NCBI GenBank assembly: GCA_027382625.1
Contig: JAJKFJ010020763.1
Coordinates: 1-29,718, forward strand
Reading direction: 5' to 3'
Source of the DNA: Tetmemena sp. SeJ-2015
Lineage: Eukaryota; Ciliophora; Spirotrichea; Sporadotrichida; Oxytrichidae
DNA: 29,718 nt
Below are positions 1 through 10,276 of this stretch, piece after piece. Position numbers and translations under genes: made by a program. Position 1 is the first letter of the stretch; the number at the start of each line of letters is the position of its first letter. The notes below the pieces were generated by a model. The model was not told the DNA's origin. It did not search any database and saw nothing but the letters and a program-made list of their open reading frames with translations.

Positions 1-427
1 ATTTTTATTATATATTTTCTCTATTTTTTTACCCCTTATTCATTTAATTTAACAATAATTTTTTGGTTAAGTATGATTTTGATGAGCTCAAAGACAAATT
101 AAACTTCTTCAATACGAATGAGAGGTTTCAAATCTATCTACAATATTGAGTTATTTATCATGAATCAGCCGAAGTAGAGTATTCTTACTATGAAACTAGT
201 GTAAGATATTCGTTGCACGCGCATTAGCTTTTAAGAATTTAAGAGTAATAAGAGGCAGAGGAACAGAGTTTAAAGATATCTTTAAAAAATTGAAGCTCTT
301 AAAAATCTAAATAAAGAAATGAACAACCTTAGCCAAAGACAACCAAAATACTTTAATTTGGAAATAGCCATAGAAATGATATATATTAGTAATTTTGTTC
401 ATAATCATCTAGTGGTATTTGACCTAT
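1..427 (+). mobile_element. Partial TATAGG-type IES-like element, left end outside window
   Basis: Positions 414-427 read GTATTTGACCTATG. This matches the right end of the IES-like element at 19293-19957 (GTATTTGACCTATA), with the last base changed. The coding-like block at 197-400 is also found, in the same orientation and at a similar distance from the right end, inside the element at 21330-21986. I infer a decayed member of the same ~560-660 bp family whose left end lies before base 1. The changed final TA suggests it may no longer be cut out precisely. Confidence is limited because only one end is visible. Confidence 0.4.
197..400 (+). pseudogene. Diverged coding fragment (family R5), one frameshift
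   Basis: With TAA/TAG read as Gln, a frame beginning near 200 includes GTEFKDIFKKLKLLK. A one-base-shifted frame then continues as NNLSQRQPKYFNLEIAIEM. The homologous stretch at 21693-21955 reads GTKFKDFLKNIKLQ followed by PYQKQAKWFQLEIINEM in one unbroken frame. From the shared GT to the shared EM codon this copy is one base shorter (119 against 120), so it is frameshifted. No family is recognised. The fragment is rich in Lys, Phe and Asn, and lies inside an element with an IES-type right end, so it may be a gene carried by the element. Confidence 0.45.
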
Positions 428-684
428 GGTAGATATTTTATGTCATTGTTCATTAAAAATTTTCGAGCTCTTGCAGAAATGTGCAAAGAAAAAGTTAATT
501 TCTAAACTTCTTAGGTTTTTAGGCATTTATTAGGAGTGGACTAGATATTTTAAGAATTCTTATAAATTACTCCAAATTAAGAATTTCCATTTCTTAGTAA
601 TAACATAAATCCTCTTATATTTTTTAAATAAATAAATAATATGACCCGAATATAGTATTTTCTTGTAAATTAAGGTGATAAAAC

Positions 685-770
685 TTTTTGTTTTTGGCTG
701 ATTCATGGCATTATTGTGATTTTTTAATTTTCATTAAATTAAGTGGATGTCGAGGGAGGACCTTCCCTCC
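685..770. mobile_element. Right terminus of a G-run/C-run inverted-repeat transposon
   Basis: This stretch aligns with the right terminus of the transposon at 3752-4564. Both contain GTTTTTGGCT, then TTTTCAT, then GTGGATG(A/T)CGAGG, and end in a GGACC/GGCCC stretch. Here the tip has changed to GAGGGAGGACCTTCCCTCC. No matching left end is visible upstream, so the element either starts outside the window or survives as a solo end. It belongs to the same family as 3752-4564 and 28780-29388. Confidence 0.5.
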
Positions 771-1957
771 ATGGTGTAATAAAACTATTATAATTGCTGT
801 ATCTTTATCTTTCGAGTTTGGAATATCGATATTTGCATAAAATATAAACTTTAAAGTTGATTTAAAATTAGAAAATAAATAAAGATTCAGTTTCTTTTTA
901 AAAATTAAGAATAAGTAATTTTATATTTTATTATTTTTTGCAATCACGCGAACGATCAAATAAGTGTTTTTTAAGATATCTTTTCCATTTCTAAAATGAA
1001 ATTTTCTTCTAATTAAAAGGGGGAAACCTTTTTGGGTAAATTTTAACTAAAAAAATTAATTTAAGAAAAAAACTTTTCTTTCGATATCATTTCCCCCAAG
1101 TTTCGAAACCGTAAACATTAAAATGAGAAATTAACAGAAAATGAAAACATCTCTTAAAATCTCTGTTTTTTGAAAAAAAATAAATTTTTTCTTAAAATTT
1201 TTAAAAAGAAAAAGATTTTAAGACAGAAGTTGATATGTGTTCTCTCATTTATAAACAATTATCTTTTAAAAAAAAATTAATTTTACAGGCGAAATACTGG
1301 TAATCCTAATTGTTTAACATAATAGTGATTCCAAAATAAAGTACGTGATTATGCATAGAATTTCTTAATTATAAATACTCACAAGGAGGCACATACATTT
1401 AGCAAAACTCAAAAAGAAAGAAAAAGTATTATCACTATTCTAAAGCATAATCTTCAAAATTTAGTATTTATCCAAGAGTATAGTATGCATTTTTACTTAC
1501 TGATAAAGATTTTTAATATAATTTCATTATTGAAAGTTGTTTTAGATAGTAATTTAAAAATTATTCAATCAAAATTTTTTTTTAAAAATAATTTAATTAT
1601 GTCGAATAATCTTAGCATATCCATTTAATTAAAAATTTTGTTATAAATTTAATTTATTAAGTCCATCGCTATAAAAAAAAATAGGTGAATTTGAATTTGT
1701 ATTTTTATGTTCGAAGCTGCATTTTAAAAGCTTGGCTACACATTCTATTTAATTATATCAGAGACTTTATTGGTGAATCCTAGCAAAGTAAAAAATAAAT
1801 TAAGAGAGATTTAATTTGTGTGAGTTGAGGTTTCTCAAATTAAATTAATCATTAAATCCTTCAAGATTGCCATATAATTAGAAATTTTGTTATTAGGGAA
1901 ATCTAAGTTGGCTTATCTCCTTAAATTTCGCTAATAAAGAGAGAAAATTTATATTGA
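771..1957. other. AT-rich stretch without an assigned gene
   Basis: Mostly A/T homopolymer runs and short direct repeats. Open frames in the TGA-only code occur here, but none has a second copy in the window or a recognisable motif. I see no RNA gene. Confidence 0.5.
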
Positions 1958-2160
1958 TAAGGATTAAATGTAGTATCAATTTGTTCTTCATCAGCAGAGG
2001 TGTTTTTAAGCAAAGAAGAATTGCAATTATTTAAGAATATAGAAATAAAAAATGCTAATGAATTGGAAGATTCAATATCTGGCCTTTTATTTGGATTATC
2101 ATAAGATTTAAATTCCTCTCTTGGATTTATTTTAAATTTTTATTAAAAAAAATTTTTTTC
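1958..2160 (+). CDS. Possible coding fragment, TGA-only code
   Basis: After a TGA at 1955-1957 a plus-strand frame runs with normal-looking content. It includes AEVFLSKEELQLFKNIEIKN and then ELEDSISGLLFGLSQDL, before dissolving into A/T homopolymers. TAA would be Gln. There is no homologue elsewhere in the window and no recognised domain. It could be a remnant of a germline-limited gene or a chance open frame. Confidence 0.25.
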
Positions 2161-2996
2161 CCAAAAATTTAATTTTTTTAAAAAAAAAAATTTTTTCTAA
2201 AAATAAATTTTAAAGAAAAACAAAAATTAAAAAATTTAATTTACAAAATTAGATTTAAATTAAATAATTGGGAAATTTTTTTCCTAGACAGTAAAATTTA
2301 ATAAAATTATTTATTGGAATTTTAATTTGAAATTTTCCGTGTTTATAGTAAATTTTTTTCCTGATATTTTAACTACATTTGCGACAAATTAAAACCCTTA
2401 AAATGTTAGTGGTTTATAAAGACCATAATTAAATTAAATAAATTTATAAAATTGATGATCTTTACTTAGATTTATGCATAATAGGGAACTATTTTTATAG
2501 ATTTATTTTCAAATAATGAAAAATAAAAAAAAAAAGAACTTTAATTAAACTTTTTATTAAATATAATAATAAAAAGATTCATTTAAATGTTATTTGGCTG
2601 AATTTATTGATCTCCTCCTTCTGATGTTTTTTAAAAATAAAATTGATCGAGATCTTGAAATATGATATTTAGGTAAATCACCTCACTGATAGATTTATAG
2701 CAAATAAATTGTGTCATTTGTATTGAATACTGGCTCAAAATTAATGAATTAAGTAATCTTTTAGATTTAATGAATATTGCTGAATCTCATATGGAAATTA
2801 ATAAGAGTTGATGAAAATAAAATTAAAATAGCGTGAAGTAGTCTAATTTAACATAAATTATTAGACTCATTAGCCTTAATTATGCAAAGCATATCGGAAT
2901 TTCTTAGCATAATATATTTTTAAAAAAGTTTACAGTTAAACCCCTTCATCCCAATAATTATATTTTTTCATAAAGTGCAAACTTTCCACAGTCATC
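2161..2996. other. Low-complexity A/T DNA
   Basis: Long A and T runs, especially 2140-2290, followed by AT-rich sequence. No gene, RNA gene or repeat copy could be supported. Confidence 0.5.
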
Positions 2997-3340
2997 ATAA
3001 ATTATAATAAAGCTATAAATAACAAAAATGACATCTTTATATTTTATTAAAGTTAATTAAAGAGAGGGTAAAACTTTTCAAATTTTAGAAATGATTTGCT
3101 AATCGTTTTATGGTTTCAGTAATTACAATAAGATTAAATAAATTATAATTAGAAATTACTTCTTCAGGTTCTTTAGGAGTTTTAATCTTTTTATCTACCA
3201 AAGATAGATTAATCTTCAATATCAGCTCTTCTTCATCTGCAAAATTATTTATTGAAGGCTTTTAACAAAATAATAGCGATTAATAAATACAAGGCCTAAA
3301 TTTAACCTTATATAAGGTAATGTGTACTTTTAATTAATAG
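2997..3340 (-). pseudogene. 3' part of a decayed gene (segment R3, copy 1)
   Basis: Read on the minus strand with TAA/TAG as Gln, the frame is open for more than 110 codons and ends at TGA near 2997. It contains DEEELILKINLSLVDKKIK, TPKEPEEVI and ITETIKRLANHFQNLKSF. The homologous segment at 18039-18345 has EEEMKSNINLPMIDNKI, PKEPQQVI and KETIDKLANHFKSSKRKP. The spacing and the conserved PKEP, ETI and LANHF blocks show common descent. It lies downstream of segments R2 and R6 on the same strand, an order repeated near 18-22 kb, so it is probably the 3' part of one gene. Function unknown. Confidence 0.55.
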
Positions 3341-3359
3341 GAGGGATAAATATATTTTT

Positions 3360-5302
3360 TCAACAAAATTAATATCTTCTTTGAATTGTATTTGATTAAG
3401 TGCCATTAAATACAATAATTAAATTAATTGGTATCTTATATATAAATTTTATTTAAATCATATTTAAATTAATATATCTCAAAAACAAAATATATTGAAA
3501 TTTCATGATGAAGCATTCAAATCTGATATGTCTAGATTTCCTTAAATAAAAATTTAAAGTCAAAATATTTTTAAGAGAATTTGCGTCAGATTAAATGTGT
3601 CTAAAGCTGCTCCTCTATCTAATAAGTAAATTTGCACACCTGCTGCTTTATTAATTTCTAACTTCCTAAAATTAATTTAATTTTACCAAATTTTTTTTAT
3701 CTAAATATGTAATTTATTTATCTATTTAAATTGAAATTATAATATTTTTATGGGGGGGGCCTTTCCTCGTCATCCACTTTTTTTTAATGAAAATTTGAAA
3801 AATCACTGTCTAGCCTAAAATTAGCCAAAAACACCAATTTTTTAGTCCTAGTTCAATTTCAGAAAGCTTATCACGATCATATACTTTAATTTAGAAAATA
3901 GAGCTTAATTTTTTTAGAATCAGTAAGACAAAATTTTGTACTTTTAATGAAATTTTATAGAATAAAGACTTTATTTTATTGAATAAAAATATATGTTTTC
4001 AAAATATAAGATAATAGTTAACTACGAAAAATATTAATGCTACAAAAGACATTTATAAATGAGATGAATTTCCTTTAAGCATGCTTACAGCTATTTAAAA
4101 CTAAGGCATTGATATTAAATTCTAGAATATTTTGAAAGAAAATAAGAATACATGAAATTTCATATTTAATCATACAATCAAAGAACAATATGTATTTAAT
4201 GAAATAAGTTGACTTAGATATATTTTTAGCTCAGATTATGCTATTAAAGGATACTAAAAATGAAAAGACTCGATAACTGTGATAAGGTGGTTTAGAGTAC
4301 TTTTTATTTTTTACATTAGATATCTTCAACTTGTGAATGAATTAAATATCCTAGTGATATTGGCACTCCTTTAAAATTTAATTTTTTATAAATGAATATT
4401 TCTGAAGGTTCCAAATGTTTTTCTAAATTAAAGAATATGATCGTGATAAGCTTTCTGAAATTGAACTAGGACTAAAAAATTGGTGTTTTTGGCTAATTTT
4501 ATGCAAGACAGTGATTTTTCATATTTTCATGAAAAAAGTGGATGACGAGGAAAGGCCCCCCCCCATTTTTATTTCTTAATTCTTCACAGTTGAAGTTTTG
4601 GATTTTCCATTATTTCACAAAATTCATTAGGCTATTGCATTTATAAATTACAATATCAAAATATGAAACAGAAAAATAGAGAAGGTTAATTATTTTATAA
4701 AAGATACGTTATAAATTAAATTCGATTTATATATCAAATTATAGTTAAATTTAATTATATATCTTTGATACAATTTATTATAATTTGTAATTTAATAAAA
4801 AATGTTATTTTATCACTCCATATATAGGTTGTAAAAATTAATATTGGTAAATTGGATGTCTGCACATCCCTCCGCTAACTTAATTAGGTACCATAAAATA
4901 GAAAGACTGTTCTTCTTTAGTGAGTTCTATATTTTCTTATGGCCAGATAAATAAATGTGCTAATTCGTAATCCTAATGAGCTACTTTATCATTTAAAATT
5001 ATGCCAGCTATATATCTGTGATAAAAGCTCCTTAAAATGAAAGTAAAAGATATCTGAGAGTTTGGTCTATAAAATATAACGAGGCAAATTATTTAATTAT
5101 TTGAATTTAAAACTGCCTATGGTTAAACCCATTCTTAAATCATATTTAATATTTATTTATGATAATATGATAAATTCCCTCTCTATAATACTTTCAAGCA
5201 ACTCTTGAAAAATCTTTTTTAATGTTAAGGCAGACTCTTACTCACAAATTAATTACAACTAAAATATCTCTTTAAATTTTGAATGTAAGATCTAAGACCC
5301 TC
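3360..5302 (-). pseudogene. Central part of a decayed gene, split by a transposon
   Basis: On the minus strand, in one frame, there is no TGA from about 5302 to the transposon at 4572 (about 240 codons). If the element and one 8-bp duplication are removed, the frame runs on for about 125 codons to TGA at 3362-3360. It includes DKVAHQDYELAHLFIWPQEN and, next to the insertion, NSLMNFVKQWKIQNFNCEEL (segment R6). That last part is shared with 18557-18796 as NNLIKFVNQWKNQQFNCEEL, with TAA for Gln in each. Between segment R2 and this frame the reading shifts twice: KIFQELLESIIE lies in a third frame, while the other copy has KIYQELLENII in line with R2. The gene is therefore broken here. No domain is recognised. 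Confidence 0.6.
3744..4572. mobile_element. G-run MITE-like transposon with 8-bp target duplication
   Basis: The element proper is 3752-4564 (813 bp). Its left arm (3752-3899) and right arm (4418-4564) form terminal inverted repeats of about 148 bp. They start with 8-9 G followed by CCTTTCCTCG. It is flanked on both sides by ATTTTTAT (3744-3751 and 4565-4572), a perfect 8-bp target-site duplication. Eight-base duplications are typical of hAT and P-type transposases. The centre is AT-rich, with no transposase seen, so it is non-autonomous. It sits inside the decayed minus-strand gene. Removing it with one duplication copy leaves a frame free of TGA on both sides. Confidence 0.85.
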
Positions 5303-5466
5303 TCAAAAGCACTCTCTAAATATAGCTTATGTGGAGTATCTAAAATTTGCAAGTCACCTTCAGTAATTTGTAGATAGTGAAACTCATCATTTTCAATTTC
5401 ATCCTCTTTGTCAAGTTTGCTTTTATAAGCTTAATTTTCATCAGAGCAGGTTTAATTTTCAGACAT
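5242..5466 (-). pseudogene. 5' part of the decayed gene (segment R2, copy 1), start codon present
   Basis: An ATG at 5466-5464 opens a 74-codon minus-strand frame to TGA at 5244-5242, with TAA as Gln. It begins MSENQTCSDENQAYKSK, has an acidic stretch (DKEDEIENDEFHY), then TEGDLQILDTPHKLYLESAF. The copy at 21120-22084 has EFHY, then REGDLQILDTPHRIYLESAL. Codon differences across the shared 33 residues are about half synonymous, and most of the rest are conservative. Both copies keep TAA before RDIL/RNIL. This is a coding pattern. The copy ends early because about 2 bases are missing near 5250 relative to the other copy. Function unknown; the acidic N-terminus suggests a soluble protein. Confidence 0.7.
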
Positions 5467-5469
5467 TTA

Positions 5470-6922
5470 TTCTTTTTGTTTATTTGCTTCTTATTATTAT
5501 TTTCACTTAAGTAAAAAATACTAAAGTTATAGATAAAATTTTAATTAAAAGTAAAGACTTATTTGATTAAAAAACATATAAAAATAATAAAAAGGGTTTT
5601 GCACATTTAATTAACAGGATTTCAATAGTTTAATATTTTTTATATATGTATATTTTCATTTTAGCCTTCGCCTTTTCAAGATTTGATATCCTCTTTGAAT
5701 TCTTTTTTTATATTTTTTTTAAGAATAAAGGAAGAATTGAGGCATAAATAAACAAATGCTAAACTACTTGTCTGACTATTAAATCATTGTAAAATTTAGG
5801 ACTTGTCTATCCTTACTTGAAGGAATAAAAGCAAAAAAAAGATAATAAAAAAAAGTTGCTCAATCTTCCCTGCCCAAGCTCTAAACTTGAATATAATTCA
5901 ATAGCTGGATATTGCAGAGTCCAAAGAGCATTATCATCGCTGATTAAACTTGGAGAATGTGATTTCTATTGAGATAATTAGATTCCATGGAGATAGTTCT
6001 CACCTTCAATTAGCAGTACAATATTTGCAATACTACATCATAAACTCACACTTCTCATTTGTTACATTTTCATAGCTTTTGCAAAAGATTAACAACTCCA
6101 AAGCAGAAACTCATTCAATTTTAAGCAAAGAAATAACAGGAAATTTTCTAAGAAATATAGAATTAGAATTTACAGATAATAAACCTTCATTAATATTTTT
6201 CAATTATTTTAGGGGCCAAATATGCCAAAAAATCAAGTCTCAAGGATGATTTATAATAATACATTTATTTGATAGTAGCATTTTTTTGTTTATATTATAC
6301 CCTTTTCTTGAACACATCAGAAGTGGGTACTAAAAGAGATCAACTTATAAATGAAGAATCTCATCTTCATTATATGTTTTAAATTTTGAAAGTTAATTAA
6401 CATACGAGAATAATTTAATGTCATAGAGACACGAGTGGATACTTAAAGATACACAGAATATAGACCTTTATTGGATTCACACACTCAGACCACTTCAGTG
6501 CTCGCACAGATCTTTTTGCATTTAGCTAAATGACAAACCGAAAGTTTGACTCGATAGATCTTTATTCATAAATCTTTCATCTTGACAGGAGTTAAAAGTC
6601 TCCAATTTATCAATCCTAAAATTCAAAGTTTTAGTCAGTATGATTAATTTTTGGCCTATAAAAAAGCATACTGAACTTGAGATGAATCTTTGAAGTTGAG
6701 ATTTATCACTCTAATGATTATTTCAATAATAATTAATAATAAATCCTTAAATAGGTTAATAAAGGGCATCATAAATATTTTATGCCATCTTTATTTTGTC
6801 ATATATTATTGATAAACAACTCTAAATTTGATTGACTTAAATTTTTTAGAGAATTGATTTTTTTTACAATGATTGTCATTATATTTCGATATTAATAATG
6901 AATGCTACTATTGCGTTATAAT
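5470..6922. other. AT-rich region with ambiguous open frames
   Basis: Between about 5850 and 6650 the composition is slightly richer in G+C. Several plus-strand frames, and one minus-strand frame near 6520-6640, are free of TGA for 40-160 codons. All three plus-strand frames are open over parts of it, so frame openness does not pick one. No homologous copy or recognised motif was found. It may contain a gene, but I cannot assign it. Confidence 0.4.
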
Positions 6923-7198
6923 TATGGATAAGATACAATGAGATGATCTGTGAATTAAATTTTTAAATACATATGTATAGAGTAGACGATGTAAGCTGAC
7001 ATGAATTTAAGAAAAAAAACCCTTTTTTTCCAAATATATTTTTTTTGAAAAAAAGTATTTTTAAAATCTTTTTTACACATTAATTTCAAGAGAAGATTTT
7101 TTCTTAAAAATTAAATTTTTTTTTTTTAATTTAAAATTATTTCGAATGCTATCTTACATTAACACTTAATTTTGACTATAAGCTATATTTTATTTTAT

Positions 7199-7242
<44 letters not shown>

Positions 7243-7486
7243 TATTTATATATATATTTATATAATTTATTTATATATATATATTTTTAAAATTTTAAAT
7301 TAAATAAACAATCTCATCTCATGGTTGTGCAGTTTTTTGACTTCGTTCACATCTTAAAAAACCCCTTTTCATAAAATGAAATCTAAACATATTGAGTAAA
7401 TTAATTATCTGCTAAATTGATAATTTAAATAACTTTGAATTAAAGAAAGTTATTTACCAGGATCATCTAATTGTATCTTACCTATA
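6923..7486. mobile_element. IES-B: TA-bounded element with inverted ends
   Basis: The left end TATGGATAAGATACAATG (from 6923) and the inverted right end TATAGGTAAGATACAATT (reading back from 7486) match in 15 of 18 bases. The match goes on through AGATGATC. The right tip fits the TAYAG core of Paramecium-type IES ends; the left tip has one change in it. The ends resemble those of 19293-19957 (TATAGGTCAAATACGAAT). The interior holds a long TA microsatellite at about 7198-7284 and no assignable gene. The length is about 562 bp after counting one TA. Confidence 0.65.
7198..7284. repeat. (TA)n microsatellite
   Basis: Alternating T and A with few interruptions, inside the IES-like element 6923-7486. 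Confidence 0.9.
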
Positions 7487-8063
7487 ATATCTCATTCTAG
7501 TATTATATTTTCGGGTCAATATTTATATTTAATGTTCACACGTACCAAATATAAATATAGTTAAAGATATATAAAAAATTGAACACAAAAAAACAAATTA
7601 TATTCATTGGAAGTGATAAAAATTAATATTTTATACATATTTCCTGACGAAAAGATATATTTAAAATCAGTTATTAAATAGAAAAATTAGCATATATTTG
7701 AAATTTTAGTTTTAATTATTAAAAACCAAATATTCTTGTATGAATTTAATAGAACTCATTTTATTAATTTACTTGGGTGAATAAGATTAAATATAGCATT
7801 GGGTTTCATAATTTTCGAGGCATTTTATGTTTTTTTAACTTCAAATTAAACATATCTTATAATGAAAAATTTTGAAAAAAGATATTTTTTTATTCAAAAT
7901 AATGATGATTTTATGTACTCGGATTCATTTCCATGATTTATATTTTTAATTATGATTTAGCATTTTAAAATAAGTTAAAATGAAATTATATCATGAATTT
8001 GGACCATTGTAATTGCTAATGATGATCATTTCAATAATTTTTGAATAGGTTGATTATCAGAGT
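7487..8063. other. AT-rich stretch without an assigned gene
   Basis: No copy elsewhere in the window, no recognised motif and no RNA gene seen. Confidence 0.5.
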
Positions 8064-8393
8064 AAAGAAGACTGGTATTGATCTTCTTCTAAATTATTCT
8101 GATTGTTCACTTGTTCCTCTTATTGGGGCTCTAGTATGAATGAAAAGTGCTCTCTATTATATAAATAGGCTCTAAAATTTTAACTTTATTTTTATTATTC
8201 TATCTATAAATACTTCTCTCATTTAAGAGATGCAATCGTTTTAATTAGTATCTTGACTGTCTAGAATCCCCCAGTACAAAGAAGGATCTTTACCTATGTC
8301 TTCAAAAAGGATTTTAGCCTTTATTTTATCACATAAATTCATAAGCTAATTATATTGTGATGTTAGCCTCAACTAACATTCCTAGCTGGAAAT
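8064..8393 (-). pseudogene. Repeated coding fragment (family R4, copy 1)
   Basis: On the minus strand, reading TAA/TAG as Gln, the frame has no TGA for about 110 codons. It includes NQLMNLCDKIKAKILFEDIG and QNDCISQMREVFID. The copy at 25970-26270 has NYNKALRLLGELDQNSS and NENICQIREI at matching places. Further on both carry (I)IES/EGTF and NTSLL in one frame or another. One- to three-base gaps between the copies shift the frame at the 3' side. Both copies look decayed. No domain recognised. Confidence 0.5.
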
Positions 8394-8906
8394 TCAGGTT
8401 TTACTATAAGTAACTGCTGTTTTAATCCTTACACTAATTTTTAGAATTTGACTCGGATTCAGAATCGCGAAAATGCTGGTGGAGGAGAACCTTCCCTAAA
8501 ATTGCAGAAATAAGTAAATAAAGTTCCTTATATAAATTGGTTTTAGCAATACTTGGGTGAAAATAAGCACTTAAAAACCAAATTTTAGTATAGAAGACTA
8601 GGGTTTAGTCCTCCTTCAGACAGAAGCAAACTGACAACTTTTTTTAATAATAGGCGCTGAAAGAATAATATTATTCCATGTGTAAATTTGCATAATTTTT
8701 TAATTGTAAACATTTTATTCACAAAATTTTTCGAAAAATTTATTTTTAAAAAAATTATTGACTTATTATGACCTAGCTCTTAATAAAATTAATTGGTTGA
8801 GATCGACTCTCTTTCGTTCATAATAGAATAACTATACTATAAATTATTTTTTGTAGAATCCTAAATATTTTACAAGAATTTTAACTATATAAATATAAAT
8901 AGCTAT

Positions 8907-9303
8907 TATAGTAAAGAATTAAATTAAAATCGATGATTAGATAAAAAAAATAAATGGAGAGATGCAATTAAGAGGCAGTTGAAATTGCTTATTCACACCC
9001 TGATCTGCAGCTTGCTCGATAGTTTATCAAAAATAAAAATTATTTTCTTCTTTAATGATTTTCACAGCACCTCTCGATCACCTAATATTTCTATGGTGTT
9101 CATCATCTTCTAAATTTTATCTGCTTAAATTCTTGACTGAATGGCCCCACAAAAAGTTGCAAGATATACAATTCTTAGAATTTGATTCTAGATCAAATGG
9201 TGTAATACTTATCAAATATGCGAGTTCGTTCAGCAGTCATTACAATAATCAATTTTAATTTATTATATAATTAATAATCTTTTTTATTAAATTTTTAGTT
9301 ATA
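8907..9303 (-). mobile_element. R1-B: member of the ~410 bp R1 IES family
   Basis: It starts TATAGTAAAG at 8907 and ends TAGTTATA at 9303. It shares with other copies the blocks AATGGAGAG, CACCCTGATCTGCAGCTTG and TTTTATTAAATT near its right end. The right tip has changed from CAGCTATA to TAGTTATA. It lies head to head with R1-A, about 105 bp away. The more diverged sequence suggests an old insertion. Confidence 0.75.
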
Positions 9304-9356
9304 ATAAATCATTAAAGAATTCTTTTAATATATTAAGCCTTTTACATTTCTTCTGG

Positions 9357-9995
9357 ATGTAAGTTATTTATCAAGGCTTCCCTTGCATTAAACATTTCAA
9401 AAAATAAGATATAGATGAGAATTTAATAAAAAAGAGAATTAAATTAGATATTAAATTAAAATGTAATAAATCAGTGACAGTTGAAGTGTGTCCAATTTAA
9501 ATAATAATTAGACCATTCGATTCAGCATAAAATTCTAAGACCTTTTTATCCTTGTAACATTTGTGTGGGAGCGCTCACTCAAGAGTTATAAGCGACACAA
9601 GTTTAAATGAAGATGATGAAGAGGATGATGAAGAATGCGTGAGTGATATCTCACTGCTGAGAGGTGCTACGAAGATGATTAAAGAAGAAACTCATATTGA
9701 TTTTTGGTTAGCTATCGAACAAGCTGCAGGTGAATCTGTGATTTCAACTGACACGAAGTTGCTACTCTCCATTTATTAATTTAACCAATCTCCGATTTTA
9801 ATTAAAATTCCTACTATAATTAAATATAAAACACTTATTCACAAATGTGAAATATTGATGCATAAATTAATTTAATAAAATTTCAGTGCGATTCGAGCTT
9901 AAGTATTGTCACAAAAATAAACAATGAATAAATTATTGATATAAATTACTCACCCATATTAAAATAAGAATAACCCAACTCAAAATCTAAAATGA
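9357..9995 (+). CDS. Long TGA-only-code frame covering R1-A, acidic protein
   Basis: The frame has no TGA from about 9185 to 9993-9995 (about 269 codons). The first in-frame ATG is at 9357, giving 212 codons. It includes IIIRPFDSAQNSKTF, an acidic run NEDDEEDDEE, then CVSDISLLRGA and EETHIDFWLAIEQAA. R1-C encodes RPFDSAQNSKNF, DEEDEDDEEE and HISLLRSA in the same register. The frame overruns both ends of the IES-like element, and an 8-bp deletion shifts the frame after EQAAG relative to R1-C (EQAADQG). So an element-encoded protein is possible but unproven. Chance openness is unlikely at this length, though TGA is rare in such DNA. Function unknown. Confidence 0.4.
9410..9818 (+). mobile_element. 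R1-A: member of the ~410 bp R1 IES family
   Basis: It starts TATAGATGAG at 9410 and ends CCTACTATA at 9818, so both tips are inverted TATAG. The excised length would be 407 bp. The interior matches R1-C and R1-D over most of its length, with an 8-bp deletion after GCTGCAG. The family ends TATAGCTG and TATAGTAG fit TAYAGYNR exactly; this copy has TATAGATG at the left. Confidence 0.85.
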
Positions 9996-10276
9996 GAGTC
10001 TTAAATAGTATAGCTTGCCTTATCTTCGGATTTTTGACTTGGTTCGACTCTTAATAAAATAAATAATAGGAAATATAATACAGGAAACAATTAGTTGATT
10101 ATCGCACTCAAATAAGTAATATTAACTTCAAAATTTTATCATATATATTTAATCGAATAAAAATAAAGTGAATAATAAAGTTGCTGCAGAAATGAAAATT
10201 CAAAATACCACTTTTTTTTAAAAAATGGAGACTTGGCGGTTGGTTTGTGCGATCTTCGAATGAAACATATAAATAT
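9996..10276. other. AT-rich spacer
   Basis: Contains only weak open frames, and the downstream tail of the minus-strand frame that ends at 10277. Nothing else is supported. Confidence 0.4.

Noticed and set aside
4822..5073. IES between TATAGG at 4822 and CTATA at 5073
   Set aside because: The minus-strand frame of the decayed gene reads straight through this interval without TGA, and the tips do not resemble each other.
8462..8512. Another G-run transposon end (GGAGGAGAACCTTCCCT)
   Set aside because: Only a short match to the worn tip at 744-770, with no inverted partner and no 8-bp duplication.
9055..9258. Plus-strand 67-codon frame
   Set aside because: It lies in R1-B against the orientation of the shared R1 reading and is not kept in other copies.
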